The position numbers were made by a program, and so were the translations under genes. A DNA stretch of 56,652 nt from Phycisphaeraceae bacterium (GTDB taxonomy: Bacteria > Planctomycetota > Phycisphaerae > Phycisphaerales > Phycisphaeraceae), in the NCBI GenBank assembly GCA_028284155.1, contig JANQSF010000087.1, positions 1-56,652 on the forward strand, in the 5' to 3' direction. The notes under the pieces are model-generated. The model saw only the letters and a program-made list of their open reading frames with translations. It was not told the origin of the DNA and did not search any database. This document shows positions 24,723-33,734 of this stretch, in pieces. Within the stretch, counting starts at the first letter, position 1; each line of letters opens with the position of its first letter.

Positions 24723-26282
24723 TTACGCCGTGCGGCGTCGGCGTCGCAGCATCAGGCCACCGAGGCTGAGCAGCGCGAGCGTCGCGGTGGCCGGCTCGGG
24801 GACTGGCGCTCCGCGGAGACGTTCGTCAAACAGTTGGGCGATCTGGGCGTCGTCGAGCGTTTGGCGGTAGATCGCGACGGTGGTGATATCACCCATGAAG
24901 CCGCCGTAGCCGTTCAGGCCGCCGAACGTGCCGCCCGATCCGCCTGTTTCCGCGCTGCCACGAACACCGATGCCCAAGGGGTTGGCGCCGGCCCAATCAG
25001 CACCCACAAAACCGTCCTGACCGACGATCGCGCCGTTAACATACAGCGACACCGTGTCGCCAGCCAGGTCGATGACTGCAACGGCGTGAACGAACTCATC
25101 GGGCACGCCGCCGAGCGCGACACTGACGCCGCCAAAATTGTTGTTGTCCTTCGACGTGAATTGAAGGACGTCGTCGTCGAGGGTGAACGAACTGCCGTCG
25201 GTCTGGCCGCCGAACTCGGCAATGACTTTCTGGCCCATCAGGTTGGCCGGCTTGAATAGCACTTCGATGCTGACCGACTCAATGGTGATGTTGCCCGGGA
25301 ATCCAGACTCGATGTTGTTCTGCATCCCACCGCCGGAGCCGTCAAACGTGTACGCACCGTTGATGTTCTCAGCGCCGCTCATGGGATTGGGGTTGAACGC
25401 GACGCTGGGGTCGAGCGACAGGTTCAAGCTGGGACGGACGCTGCCCGTCTCTTCCCAGGTGGCGTCGCCGGGTGTCGGGTCATTGCTCGCGTCCCATTCA
25501 ATCGCGGGCAACGGCAGCGTCGAGGCGGTGGCGTCACGGGCGGCCAGGGCCGACACTTCACCGGCCGTCAGCACGTGGTCGTAGATGCGCACGTCGTCGA
25601 GGCGGCCGAGCCAGCGGCGATTGTTGCCCGCGTGCGAGTCTCTGCCGAGTTCCACGATGTGGACCGGGTTGGTGTTGATGTTGTTGGTCTGGTTGCCGCT
25701 GATGGCTTCCTGCACACCGTCGACATACAGCACGGCGTCCTGCACGTTTGGCGAGCCGTCGTTTTCCCAGGTCACCGCGACGTGACGCCAGACGCCGTCG
25801 TTGATCACGGTCGAACCGATCTGGAATCCACCGTTCACTTCCAGACGCAACGCGCCGACCTGACCGTTGCCGGCGTTGTCGTTGATGCGCACGACCCACT
25901 TCTGTCCGTTGTTATTTTCGCCCCATGAGAGGACGGCCGGGTCTTCGGGCTGCGACGTGCTGATCCAAGCGGCAATCGAGCGCGGGTTCTGCATACTGGC
26001 GTCCGGCGCGGTGTAGCCGGCGATCTGGACAGCGTCATCCGTACCGTCGAACGCGAGTGCGAAGTTGCTTCCGCCGGCCAACGGCGCGCCGGGCACCCAG
26101 TTGGCGTTGCCCATGCCGCCGACCAGCGTTCCGGTGTGGCCGCCGATCGCCGAGTCGGCTGTGGTCGTGCCGGCACCTTCTTCAAACGCCCAGTGATCGA
26201 TCAAAGCCGCCCGAGCCTGTGACGAGTAAGCAAACAGGCCAAGCGCGACCAGGGCGCACGACAGTAACGAGCGACGACGCAT
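24723..26282 (-). CDS. Exported LamG-domain protein with PEP-CTERM tail
   Basis: 519 residues from ATG 26282 (GGGAGA upstream; frame open to 26333). Signal peptide MRRRSLLSCALVALGLFAYS. Two concanavalin A/LamG-like domains: the first opens with LIDHWAFEEGAGTTTADSA and closes with RRWLGRLDDVRIYDHVLTAG; the second has IESVSIEVLFKPANLMGQKV and GFMGDITTVAIYRQTLDDAQ. The C-terminus VPEPATATLALLSLGGLML followed by RRRRRTA is a PEP-CTERM exosortase signal. Likely a surface or matrix protein that binds carbohydrate; the ligand is unknown. It is followed by its own terminator, so it is monocistronic. Confidence 0.9.
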   Translation of the reverse strand: MRRRSLLSCALVALGLFAYSSQARAALIDHWAFEEGAGTTTADSAIGGHTGTLVGGMGNANWVPGAPLAGGSNFALAFDGTDDAVQIAGYTAPDASMQNPRSIAAWISTSQPEDPAVLSWGENNNGQKWVVRINDNAGNGQVGALRLEVNGGFQIGSTVINDGVWRHVAVTWENDGSPNVQDAVLYVDGVQEAISGNQTNNINTNPVHIVELGRDSHAGNNRRWLGRLDDVRIYDHVLTAGEVSALAARDATASTLPLPAIEWDASNDPTPGDATWEETGSVRPSLNLSLDPSVAFNPNPMSGAENINGAYTFDGSGGGMQNNIESGFPGNITIESVSIEVLFKPANLMGQKVIAEFGGQTDGSSFTLDDDVLQFTSKDNNNFGGVSVALGGVPDEFVHAVAVIDLAGDTVSLYVNGAIVGQDGFVGADWAGANPLGIGVRGSAETGGSGGTFGGLNGYGGFMGDITTVAIYRQTLDDAQIAQLFDERLRGAPVPEPATATLALLSLGGLMLRRRRRTA

Positions 26283-26511
26283 ACGGATCTCCCGCGTTGA
26301 GGAAATGGTTCTCATCCAACTAAACCCACGCAACTATGCCGAAACGGATAGAGGGGCACGGCTGGTCTTTCATCCTGCCAGGCGTCATGGCAATGAAAGC
26401 TACACGACTCAACTCTTGACGCCTACTCCACTATAACGCCAACTACTTCGGAAGCAAGCCGGATTCGGGAGTCGGTCTGTCGGACGGGCATCGTATCTTT
26501 CCCAGATTGAC

Positions 26512-26547
26512 ATCAAAATGAAAACGCGACCCATGTGGGTCGCGTTT
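26512..26547 (-). terminator. Terminator at the end of the ribosomal protein cluster
   Basis: Minus strand: AAACGCGACCC, 4-base loop, GGGTCGCGTTT followed by TCATTTTGA. It lies 27 bases after the rplQ stop and ends the S10-spc-alpha cluster. Confidence 0.85.
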
Positions 26548-26573
26548 GATTGATGATTCTTGGGGCGGGCGTC

Positions 26574-27320
26574 TTACGACTTCTCTTCGTCGTCACCGGC
26601 CTCTTCGGTCTCGGCTGACGTTTCGGCTTCGGTCGGCTCTTCGGCCGCGTCTTCGGTAGGAGCTTCAGCCGTCGCGGTGGCGACCTCGGCTTCGCCAAAG
26701 CCTTCGACCTCGTCGGCGGCCGAGTCGTCCTTGGCCGCGTCGTCGTCACCGCCGCCCTTGCGGAGCTTGGCGGCGTAGGCCATGCGCTTGTCGGCCTGCT
26801 CGCGGCGGCGTGAGTATTGACCTGACACCTGCGGGCCGTCCTCGTCGCCGACGAGTTGGATGACGCAGAGTTGTCCGCCGTCGCCGATGCGGTGCTTGCC
26901 GAGCTTGACGATGCGCGTGTAGCCGCCGTCGCGGTCGGCGTAGCGCGGGCCGATCTCGTCGAACAACTTGGCGACGAGGCGGGGGCCGTCTTCCAGCTCG
27001 TGGTACTTGTTGACCTTGTAGCCTTCGGACCGCAGGTCGCGCCGGCTTTCCTCGGTCAGGTCGCGATCGACGATGATCGGGTCGCCGATCTTCTTCAACA
27101 CGCGGCGGCGGAAGGCGAGGCTTTCGGCGGGCGTGCCGGCCTTGTGGCCCTTGCGCGCCAGGGTGATCAGCTTCTCGACGAAGGGCTGAACGGCCTTGGC
27201 CTTGGGGATGGTGGTCGTGATCTGGCCGTGCGTGAGCAGGCTGATCGCCATGTTTCGGAACATGGCGGTGCGGTGCTCGGTGTCGCGGCCGAGTTTGTAT
27301 CCGGCAACGCGGTGTCTCAT
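26574..27320 (-). CDS. rplQ: 50S ribosomal protein bL17 with acidic C-terminal extension
   Basis: 248 residues; bL17 is usually about 120-130. The start MRHRVAGYKLGRDTEHRTAM is canonical, which fixes ATG 27320 even though the frame is open to 27389. The conserved core is followed by an extra ~60-residue segment and then, from residue ~191, a strongly acidic Glu/Asp/Ala/Thr tail to the C-terminus. The tail is probably disordered. Last gene of the cluster. Confidence 0.94.
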   Translation of the reverse strand: MRHRVAGYKLGRDTEHRTAMFRNMAISLLTHGQITTTIPKAKAVQPFVEKLITLARKGHKAGTPAESLAFRRRVLKKIGDPIIVDRDLTEESRRDLRSEGYKVNKYHELEDGPRLVAKLFDEIGPRYADRDGGYTRIVKLGKHRIGDGGQLCVIQLVGDEDGPQVSGQYSRRREQADKRMAYAAKLRKGGGDDDAAKDDSAADEVEGFGEAEVATATAEAPTEDAAEEPTEAETSAETEEAGDDEEKS

Positions 27321-27336
27321 GGGAAGGCTCCGGGAT

Positions 27337-27386
27337 GCGGACCAAGATGGTCCGCCTATATGCGTGTGCGGACCAGGATGGTCCGC
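27337..27386. repeat. Two linked GCGGACC hairpins in the rpoA-rplQ gap
   Basis: Two copies of GCGGACCA/TGGTCCGC (27337-27355 and 27368-27386), loops AGA and GGA. The first is followed by CTATATGCG, the second by CAATTTAG. Member of the paired-hairpin family best seen at 39841 and 40772. The second copy ends inside the last bases before the rpoA stop. Confidence 0.85.
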
Positions 27387-27390
27387 CAAT

Positions 27391-28401
27391 TTAGGACGCG
27401 GGTTGTTGTTGCAACTCTTCGGGCAGTTCCATGCCCAGGCTCAGGTTCATGTCGGCCAACTTCCGCTTGACCTCTCGCAGCGACGTCTTGCCGAAGGATC
27501 GGACCTTCAGCAGTTCGGCCTCGGTCTTGACGACCAGTTCGGCGACGGTTGCAACCTGTGCCGATTCCAGGCAGTTGTTGGCCCGGACGCTCAACTCTAA
27601 CTCTTCGACCGGCATCTTGAGCTTGCGGACCAGTTCCTCTTCGACGCGGGCGGCGGCCGAAGCGGTCTCGCTGGCGACCGACGTGCCCATCTCGAAGTAC
27701 TGGACGAACGGGTTCAGGTGCTTTCGCAGGATCTTGGCGGCCTCGACCATCGCCATCTCGGGCGTGACCGTGCCGTTGGTCCAGATGTCCAACGTGAGCT
27801 TGTCATAGTTGGTGCGCTGGCCGACGCGGGTGTCTTCCACGCTGTAACGCACGCGCTGCACGGGCGAGTAGATCGCGTCAACGGGGATGACATCGACGTC
27901 GCGGTCTTCGTCGCTCTCCTGGTACTGCTCTGACGCCGGGACATAGCCGCGGCCCTTGGCGACATGGAACTCCATGTCGAAATCGATCTGCTTCGTGAGC
28001 GTGGCCAGCACCAACTCCTTCGAGTGGATGGTGACCGACGCGTCGGCTTCGATCAGGTCGCAGGTGACCTCACCGGGGCCTTCGGCCTCGAGGCGCATGG
28101 TGCGCGGCTCGTCGCCTTCCATCGAGACGACCATGTTCTTGACGTTGAGGATGATGTCGGTGACGTCTTCCTGCACGCCGTCGAGGCTGGAAAACTCGTG
28201 CTCGGCACCCTTGATCTTGATCGCGGTGACGGCCGAGCCTTCGAGGCTGGACAGCAGGATACGACGCAGGCTGTTGCCGACGGTCGTGCCGAAGCCGCGT
28301 TCAAACGGCTCGGCGGTGAAGCGACCAAAGGTCGCGCTGTTCTTCTCCGCGTCTGCTTCGACGCGACTGGGCAGTTCCAAACCTCGCCAACGGATTCGCA
28401 T
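27391..28401 (-). CDS. rpoA: DNA-directed RNA polymerase subunit alpha
   Basis: 336 residues. The N-terminal assembly domain includes FERGFGTTVGNSLRRILLSS and the C-terminal domain RANNCLESAQVATVAELVVK, the surface that touches promoter UP elements and activators. Start ATG 28401 has GGAG at good spacing; a TTG 12 bp upstream is less likely. In most bacteria rpsD (uS4) lies between rpsK and rpoA; here that gap (188 bp) holds only repeats. Confidence 0.97.
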   Translation of the reverse strand: MRIRWRGLELPSRVEADAEKNSATFGRFTAEPFERGFGTTVGNSLRRILLSSLEGSAVTAIKIKGAEHEFSSLDGVQEDVTDIILNVKNMVVSMEGDEPRTMRLEAEGPGEVTCDLIEADASVTIHSKELVLATLTKQIDFDMEFHVAKGRGYVPASEQYQESDEDRDVDVIPVDAIYSPVQRVRYSVEDTRVGQRTNYDKLTLDIWTNGTVTPEMAMVEAAKILRKHLNPFVQYFEMGTSVASETASAAARVEEELVRKLKMPVEELELSVRANNCLESAQVATVAELVVKTEAELLKVRSFGKTSLREVKRKLADMNLSLGMELPEELQQQPAS

Positions 28402-28519
28402 GACGGTCTCCAAACGTGTCGGCCCGTGCCTTGGGGCAACCCCCGCGGGTATCGTCTCACGGTCGCGCGGCCGACGGCGCGGGTGGACTGCTTTCTGCGG
28501 GGGACGGTGTGTTCTTGTT

Positions 28520-28539
28520 GGCAGACTGGAATGTCTGCC
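28520..28539. repeat. GGCAGAC hairpin in the rpsK-rpoA gap
   Basis: GGCAGAC, 6-base loop, GTCTGCC, followed by CCACTA. The same stem is part of the large element at 48868-48929. Confidence 0.75.
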
Positions 28540-28566
28540 CCACTACTTTGCTGTTGCTTTTGAAAC

Positions 28567-28585
28567 GCGCTAAGCCGCAAGCGGC
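28567..28585 (-). repeat. CUUG-hairpin repeat, copy 2
   Basis: Minus-strand GCCGCTTGCGGCTTAGCGC beginning 3 bases after the rpsK stop codon. Confidence 0.9.
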
Positions 28586-28588
28586 GAG

Positions 28589-28966
28589 TTAGACGCGGCG
28601 CTTCTTGCGGGGGCGGCAGCCGTTGTGCGGGATCGCGGTGCGGTCCTCGACGGCGGTGACCTTCAGGCCGGCGGATTGCAGCGCGGTCACGGCGCTTTCG
28701 CGGCCGGAGCCGGCGCCGCGGATGCGGACCTCGACCTCTTTCATGCCCATCTTGCGGGCCGTGCCGGCAACCTCTTCCGCGGCGCGGGTCGCGGCGAACG
28801 GCGTGCTCTTACGCGAGCCCTTGAAACCGATGGTGCCGGCCGAAGCCCAGCAGATGACCTCGCCGTTCATGTCGGTGATGGTCACGATGGTGTTGTTGAA
28901 CGTCGCCTTGACGTGGGCGATGCCACGCGGGACGTTGCGTCGGACTCGTTTCGATCGCTTGGCCAT
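28589..28966 (-). CDS. rpsK: 30S ribosomal protein uS11
   Basis: 125 residues. [20 protein letters not shown] and [11 protein letters not shown] are canonical. Part of the small-subunit platform, contacting 16S rRNA near the mRNA exit. Start ATG 28966 chosen by family alignment; the open frame to 29095 runs through repeat sequence. Confidence 0.96.
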   Translation of the reverse strand: MAKRSKRVRRNVPRGIAHVKATFNNTIVTITDMNGEVICWASAGTIGFKGSRKSTPFAATRAAEEVAGTARKMGMKEVEVRIRGAGSGRESAVTALQSAGLKVTAVEDRTAIPHNGCRPRKKRRV

Positions 28967-29081
28967 GTGAGTTCCTCGAAGTTGCGTGCGCTGCCGACTC
29001 TTCCAATCGTGGACGGGCAGCTCGCTTCGGGTGGTTGTGGTCGTGTTCTGGTGGGTATTACCCACCTTGTTGTCGTGAAGA

Positions 29082-29100
29082 GCGCTAAGCCGCAAGCGGC
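29082..29100 (-). repeat. CUUG-hairpin repeat, copy 3
   Basis: Exact minus-strand GCCGCTTGCGGCTTAGCGC, 4 bases after the rpsM stop. A second small hairpin, GGTGGGT/ACCCACC (29050-29066), follows in the same gap. Confidence 0.9.
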
Positions 29101-29104
29101 CTGC

Positions 29105-29488
29105 TTACTTCATGCCCTTGACGCCCTTCTTGGTGGCGACGGTCTTACGGCGGCCCTTCCTTGTGCGGGCGTTGGTCTTGGTGCGCTGGCCGCGGCAGGG
29201 CAGGCCGCGGCGGTGGCGGTCGCCGCGGTAGCAGCGGATGTCGCGCAGGCGCTGGATGTTTTGGCCGATCTGCCGACGCAGGGCGCCTTCGACGATGTAG
29301 TTATTGTCGATGATGCCCGCGAGCTGCGCCAGTTCGTCCTCGGTCAGTTCCTTGGCCCGGCGTTGTCCGTCGATGCCGGCCTCTTTGAGGACCAACTCGG
29401 AGTTCGCGGGGCCCACGCCGAAGATGTAGCGCAGGCTGATGCGGATCGGCTTGTTGTCTGGGATGTCGGTGCCGGCAATACGGGGCAT
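29105..29488 (-). CDS. rpsM: 30S ribosomal protein uS13
   Basis: 127 residues, normal length. PRIAGTDIPDNKPIRISLRY at the N-terminus, the CYRGDRHRRGLPCRGQRTKT motif and a basic C-terminal tail that reaches the decoding-site tRNAs. Follows rpmJ after a repeat-containing gap. Confidence 0.97.
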   Translation of the reverse strand: MPRIAGTDIPDNKPIRISLRYIFGVGPANSELVLKEAGIDGQRRAKELTEDELAQLAGIIDNNYIVEGALRRQIGQNIQRLRDIRCYRGDRHRRGLPCRGQRTKTNARTRKGRRKTVATKKGVKGMK

Positions 29489-29530
29489 GGCGGTGTTCCA
29501 GGTTTCAAGGGTCGGGGGACAGCGGTCAAT

Positions 29531-29549
29531 GCGCTAAGCCGCAAGCGGC
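29531..29549 (-). repeat. CUUG-hairpin repeat, copy 4
   Basis: Exact minus-strand copy, 5 bases after the rpmJ stop codon. Confidence 0.9.
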
Positions 29550-29554
29550 GTGCG

Positions 29555-29668
29555 TCAACCCTGGCGTTGCTTGTGCTTGGGGTTCTTGCAGATCACGCGC
29601 ACGACGCCCTTGCGTCTGATGATCTTGCAATTCTCACACATGCGTTTCACACTGGCTCGGACTTTCAT
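29555..29668 (-). CDS. rpmJ: 50S ribosomal protein bL36
   Basis: 37 residues, [20 protein letters not shown] then [17 protein letters not shown]. The zinc-binding residues C11, C14, C27 and H32 are all present, so this is the C+ (zinc-containing) form. Its ATG shares one base with the infA stop (TGATG), a typical arrangement for translational coupling. Confidence 0.95.
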   Translation of the reverse strand: MKVRASVKRMCENCKIIRRKGVVRVICKNPKHKQRQG

Positions 29669-29922
29669 CACGCACCTCGGTCGGGTTGGGGTCGCGGCGG
29701 TTTCTGGTTGTGTCGGTACACGATTCGGCCGCGGGTCAGGTCGTATGGGCTGATGTCGACGGTCACCCAGTCACCGGGCAGGATGCGGATGTAGTGCATG
29801 CGCATCTTGCCGCTGATCTGAGCGAGGATCTCGTGACCGTTCTCGAGCTTGACCTTGAACATGGCGTTCGGCAGCGCGTCGGTCACCTGGCCGTCCATCT
29901 GGATTTTGTCTTCTTTGGCCAT
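29668..29922 (-). CDS. infA: Translation initiation factor IF-1
   Basis: 84 residues, a single S1/OB domain: [40 protein letters not shown] and [15 protein letters not shown]. Blocks the ribosomal A site during initiation. Start ATG 29922 chosen by family; the frame allows three more codons. A C-terminal [11 protein letters not shown] extension exceeds the usual ~72 residues. Stop overlaps the rpmJ start by one base. Confidence 0.96.
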   Translation of the reverse strand: MAKEDKIQMDGQVTDALPNAMFKVKLENGHEILAQISGKMRMHYIRILPGDWVTVDISPYDLTRGRIVYRHNQKPPRPQPDRGA

Positions 29923-29950
29923 AGGCTCCAATTCATCGAGCGTTCCACGC

Positions 29951-30751
29951 TCATCTTCCGTCGGTCAATACGTCGGCGCCGTCTTCGGTCACGGCGATCG
30001 TGTGTTCGTAGTGGGCCGAGGCTTTGCGGTCGAGCGTTACGACGGTCCAGTTGTCGGCCAGCACCTCGGTCTGGGCCGTGCCCAGCGTGCACATCGGTTC
30101 GACGGCGATGACCATGCCCGGCCGCAGTGTGAACTCTTTCCAGTTGCTGTCGCGCTTATCGACGTAGTTCGGTACCTTGGGGTCCTCGTGCAGTTGCGTT
30201 CCAACGCCGTGTCCGACAAAGTCGCGGACCACGCCGTAGCCTGAGCGTTCGGCGTAATTCTGCATCAATCGGGCGACCTGGCTCCACTTGCGACCGGGTT
30301 TAATGTTCTCGATCGCGATGTTCAACACGTGCTGCGTCGCCTCACACAGCTTCTTAACGTCGGGCTTGACGTTGCCAACCAGGATGGTCGTCGCGGCGTC
30401 GCCGCACCAGCCGTCGAGCAACACGCCGCAATCGACGCCGACGATGTCGCCGTCCTGAATCACGCGGTCGCCCGCGATGCCGTGCACCACCTCTTCGTTG
30501 ACGCTGATGCACGTGTTGGCTGGGAACCCCTTGCCCTCGATGTATTCGGGGTAGCCCTTGAATAATCCCGTCGCGCCCGCGGCGGTGTATGTCTCGTACG
30601 CGGCCTCGTCCATCTCCAGCGTCGTGACGCCCGGCTTGCACATCTCGTGCATCAGGTTGAGCACCTTGCGGACCAGTCGGCCGGAGGCGCGCATCCTCTC
30701 GACTTCGTCGGGGCTCTTTAGCTTGATGCCGCCTTTGTCTCTGCGGTGCAT
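29951..30751 (-). CDS. map: Methionine aminopeptidase, type I
   Basis: 266 residues from ATG 30751. Removes the N-terminal Met of nascent proteins. Metal-ligand motifs: [17 protein letters not shown] (two Asp), [16 protein letters not shown] (His) and VIAVEPM (Glu), with a final His/Glu in [11 protein letters not shown]. The start has only a weak ribosome binding site; the frame extends to TTG 30778. Normally secY-adk-map; here adk is absent from between secY and map. Confidence 0.94.
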   Translation of the reverse strand: MHRRDKGGIKLKSPDEVERMRASGRLVRKVLNLMHEMCKPGVTTLEMDEAAYETYTAAGATGLFKGYPEYIEGKGFPANTCISVNEEVVHGIAGDRVIQDGDIVGVDCGVLLDGWCGDAATTILVGNVKPDVKKLCEATQHVLNIAIENIKPGRKWSQVARLMQNYAERSGYGVVRDFVGHGVGTQLHEDPKVPNYVDKRDSNWKEFTLRPGMVIAVEPMCTLGTAQTEVLADNWTVVTLDRKASAHYEHTIAVTEDGADVLTDGR

Positions 30752-30862
30752 CGGGCAACTCGTTTCATGGCCCGACAAGCCCGTTCAGGCGGCGACAGTC
30801 GGGAATCTTACGTTAGTCTGCCCTGAAATCCAGTCCGGGGCATGGTTTATTGGGATTCTCAA

Positions 30863-32245
30863 TTACCCCCGAGCCCCGCGGATGCGCGGCCCGCTGCCGC
30901 CCGACCCGCCGCCAAGGAAGCCCTGGTAATTACGCATCATCAGGTTCGCTTCGATCCGCTGGACGAAGTCGAGCATCACGCTGACCACGATCAACAAGCC
31001 CGTCCCGCCCAGGAAGACCGTCACGGTGAACTCAATATCGAACGCCATGGAAACAAGATTCGGGATGATCGCGATGATCGCCAGGAAGCCGGCGCCCACA
31101 TATGTGATCCGTTCCATGACCGTTTCGAGGTACTCGGCCGTCCTCGGCCCGGGCCGCAGGCCGGGGATGAAGCTGCCGTGGTCGCGTAACTGCGTGGCCA
31201 TCTCGCGTGGCTGGAACTGCACGGTTGTCCAGAAGTACGCGAAGAAGTAGATCAGGATGACGTACAGCAGCAGGTAGAGATACCCGCTTTCCTGCATCGA
31301 GAGGTTCCGCTCGAACCATTGGAGCACGGGCGAGTTCTGCCAGCCGTCGATGTTTGCCAACAACTGAAGGATGACCGTCGGGAAGATCATCAGCGACGAG
31401 GCGAAGATGATCGGCATGACGCCGCCGTGGTTGACGCGGAGCGGCAGGTAGCTGCGCTGCCCGCCGTAGACCCGTCGGCCGCGCGTGTGCTTGGCCTGCT
31501 GGATCGGGATCCGTCGCTGGCCCTGCGTGATCACGATCGCCCCCGCCACCACCGCGATGAACGCGCAGAGCAGGAAGATGACGGTCATGATGCTGTACGA
31601 GTCCGGCCCGCCCGTCACCGAAAACTTGTTGACGACGGTCATCACCGCGCCGGGCATACCCGCGATGATGCCGGCCGTGATGATCAGCGAGATGCCGTTG
31701 CCGATGCCGTACTTGTCGATCTGCTCGCCAAGCCACATCAGGAACACCGTGCCCGCCGTCAGCGCCAGCACACCGCTGACCCAGAAGATCGGTGAGTTGG
31801 CGTACTGCGGCTGAACGAGTTGGCTGTTCTTCATGAAGACCAGCCAGAACATCGCCTGCACGAGACACAACGCCAGCGTCGCGTAACGCGTGTACTCCTG
31901 GATCTTCTGACGACCGGCCGGGCCTTCTTTCTGAAGGTCCTTCAATGGCTGGTAAACGGTCGTGAGCAACTGGAAAATAATCGCGGCCGAGATGTACGGC
32001 ATGATGCCCAGGCCGAAGATCGTCGACTGCGCCAGACTGCCGCCGGTGAAGATCTGCACGAACGCCAGAATATTCCCCGCGGCGCTGTCGGCCTGCTTCT
32101 CCGCCCATTCGCGCAACAGGTTCTGGTCGACGCAAGGCAGCGGGATGAAGAAGCCGATCCGATAGATCGCAAGCATCGACAGCGTGAACAACACCTTGTT
32201 CCGCAGGTCGGCGATCCGCCAGATGTTCAAAAACGCTTTGAGCAT
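30863..32245 (-). CDS. secY: Preprotein translocase subunit SecY
   Basis: 460 residues, ten membrane helices. Central pore of the Sec translocon. Landmarks: LGIMPYISAAIIFQLLTTVY (plug/helix 2 region), YTRYATLALCLVQA, YGIGNGISLIITAGI and the cytoplasmic loop FIPGLRPGPRTAEYLETVME that contacts SecA or the ribosome. The C-terminus carries a Gly-rich tail (GFLGGGSGGSGPRIRG). Downstream of rplO after a 147-bp gap with three GC hairpins. Confidence 0.97.
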   Translation of the reverse strand: MLKAFLNIWRIADLRNKVLFTLSMLAIYRIGFFIPLPCVDQNLLREWAEKQADSAAGNILAFVQIFTGGSLAQSTIFGLGIMPYISAAIIFQLLTTVYQPLKDLQKEGPAGRQKIQEYTRYATLALCLVQAMFWLVFMKNSQLVQPQYANSPIFWVSGVLALTAGTVFLMWLGEQIDKYGIGNGISLIITAGIIAGMPGAVMTVVNKFSVTGGPDSYSIMTVIFLLCAFIAVVAGAIVITQGQRRIPIQQAKHTRGRRVYGGQRSYLPLRVNHGGVMPIIFASSLMIFPTVILQLLANIDGWQNSPVLQWFERNLSMQESGYLYLLLYVILIYFFAYFWTTVQFQPREMATQLRDHGSFIPGLRPGPRTAEYLETVMERITYVGAGFLAIIAIIPNLVSMAFDIEFTVTVFLGGTGLLIVVSVMLDFVQRIEANLMMRNYQGFLGGGSGGSGPRIRGARG

Positions 32246-32310
32246 GGTTCATCCAGTCGTGGTGCAACCCGACGCACCGAGTTTCTTCTCTCTCACTCTC
32301 TTCTCTTCGG

Positions 32311-32384
32311 CCCCGGCCTCTGGCCGGGGATCCATCTTCTTCAGCCCCGGCATCTGGCCGGGGATCCCCGGGCAAAGCCCGGGG
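32311..32384. repeat. Three GC hairpins in the rplO-secY gap
   Basis: CCCCGGCC/GGCCGGGG (32311-32329), CCCCGGC/GCCGGGG (32345-32363) and CCCCGGGC/GCCCGGGG (32366-32384), with loops TCT, ATCTG and AAA. Stem sequence varies but pairing is kept, as in the other gap hairpins. Confidence 0.8.
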
Positions 32385-32392
32385 CTGAACGC

Positions 32393-32845
32393 TTACGCCT
32401 CCGTCACACTCCCGCCGGCCTCGGTGATCTTCTTCTTGGCCGACTCCGTGAACTTCGCGGCGGTGACGTTGAGCTTCTTATCCAATTCACCGTGGCCCAG
32501 GATCTTGACCGGCACCTTCGTGTCACGGATCAGGCCGACCTTCACCAGCATCTCGGCATTGACCTCGGCCCCGTCGTCGAAACGGGCGGCCAGCGCGTGC
32601 AGGTTGACGATCGAGTAATGCTTGCGGAACGCGTGGTTGCTGAAGCCGCGTTTGGGGAAGCGCCGGAACCACGGCATCTGACCGCCCTCGCGGCTGGCGC
32701 GGACCGAACCGCCCGAGCCGCTGCGCGACCCCGCGCCGTTGTGGCCGCGGCCGCACGTCTTGCCGTGCCCGCTGGCGTGGCCACGCCCGACGCGCTTGCG
32801 GCGACGGTGCTTGCCGGCCTTCTCGGTAATCTCGTGAATCATCAT
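32393..32845 (-). CDS. rplO: 50S ribosomal protein uL15
   Basis: 150 residues. N-terminal basic GKHRRRKRVGRGHASGHGKT and GGQMPWFRRFPKRGFSNHAF are diagnostic; the C-terminal domain ends with KITEAGGSVTEA. Normally preceded by rpmD (uL30), which is absent between rpsE and rplO here. Confidence 0.96.
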   Translation of the reverse strand: MMIHEITEKAGKHRRRKRVGRGHASGHGKTCGRGHNGAGSRSGSGGSVRASREGGQMPWFRRFPKRGFSNHAFRKHYSIVNLHALAARFDDGAEVNAEMLVKVGLIRDTKVPVKILGHGELDKKLNVTAAKFTESAKKKITEAGGSVTEA

Positions 32846-32922
32846 GGTCGTGTCACTCCCATCGGGAGGTTGTTGGCAATCTGTCGAACAAACGATGTTT
32901 CAAACCGTGTTGACGGAGGCGA

Positions 32923-33729
32923 TCAACTCGCGTCGCCCGCCGGGGCTTCGCCGCCCTCGGGCTTGGGCGCGTCCGCAGCCGGCGCTTCGGTTGGGGGCGC
33001 TTCGGCTGTCGGCGCGGCATCCGCCGCTGGGGCCGGGGCCGGTGCTTCGCCGCCACCACCGCCGCCGCCACGACCTCCTCGGCCGCGACCACCGCCGCCG
33101 CCTCGGCCGCCGCGTCCGCCGCGACCGCCCTTCCCTTTCTGTTCGTCGAACTTCGAGACCGGACCTTTCGCCTTGGTCACGCCTTCCGACGCCGTCGGGG
33201 CGTACTTCTTACCGATGGCGACCTTCTCTTCGACCTCGGTCGATTCGATCTCGACGCCGCGCAGGCGTTCGATCGTGCCCTTGGATTGCAGTTGCAGCAG
33301 GCCTTCGAGTGTCGCCTTGCTCAGGTTCTTCTGGTTGTTCGAGCCAAAGCTCTTGGTCAGGCAGTCCTTGACGCCGGCCATCTCCAGCACGGCACGCACC
33401 GTGCCGCCGGCGATGACGCCCGTGCCCGGCGCGGCCGGGATCAGCCGAACCTTCGCCGCGCTGAAACGCGCGTTGACCGGGTGCGGCAGCGTGCCGTCCT
33501 GCAGGTTGACGCGGACGAGCTTCTTTCGAGCGTCTTTCTGCGCCTTCTCGATCGCCGCGGGCACGCCCGGCGCCTTGCCGTAGCCAATACCCACCCGGCC
33601 GTTGCGGTCGCCCACGACGACCAACGCGCCGAAGCTGAACCGTCGGCCGCCCTTCACCACCGCGGCCGTTCGGTAAATGCCGACCGTGGTCGATTCCAGA
33701 TCAGGAGCTTCGTTCAGTGTTTCTGCCAT
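32923..33729 (-). CDS. rpsE: 30S ribosomal protein uS5 with RGG-rich C-terminal extension
   Basis: 268 residues; uS5 usually has 160-175. The core is normal: VVKGGRRFSFGALVVVGDRN, GIGYGKAPGVPAAIEKA and GGTVRAVLEMAGVKDCLTKS. After residue ~165 an extra ~100 residues follow. Residues 201-227 are almost pure Gly/Arg RGG repeats, and the last ~40 are Ala/Pro/Glu-rich. The RGG tract resembles RNA-binding tails of other proteins. ATG 33729 gives the expected N-terminus. Confidence 0.95.
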   Translation of the reverse strand: MAETLNEAPDLESTTVGIYRTAAVVKGGRRFSFGALVVVGDRNGRVGIGYGKAPGVPAAIEKAQKDARKKLVRVNLQDGTLPHPVNARFSAAKVRLIPAAPGTGVIAGGTVRAVLEMAGVKDCLTKSFGSNNQKNLSKATLEGLLQLQSKGTIERLRGVEIESTEVEEKVAIGKKYAPTASEGVTKAKGPVSKFDEQKGKGGRGGRGGRGGGGGRGRGGRGGGGGGGEAPAPAPAADAAPTAEAPPTEAPAADAPKPEGGEAPAGDAS

Positions 33730-33734
33730 GGTTA

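Noticed and set aside
31820..33583. 587-codon plus-strand frame opposite secY, rplO and rpsE
   Set aside because: Antisense to three conserved genes and low-complexity in its second half; a by-product of high GC.
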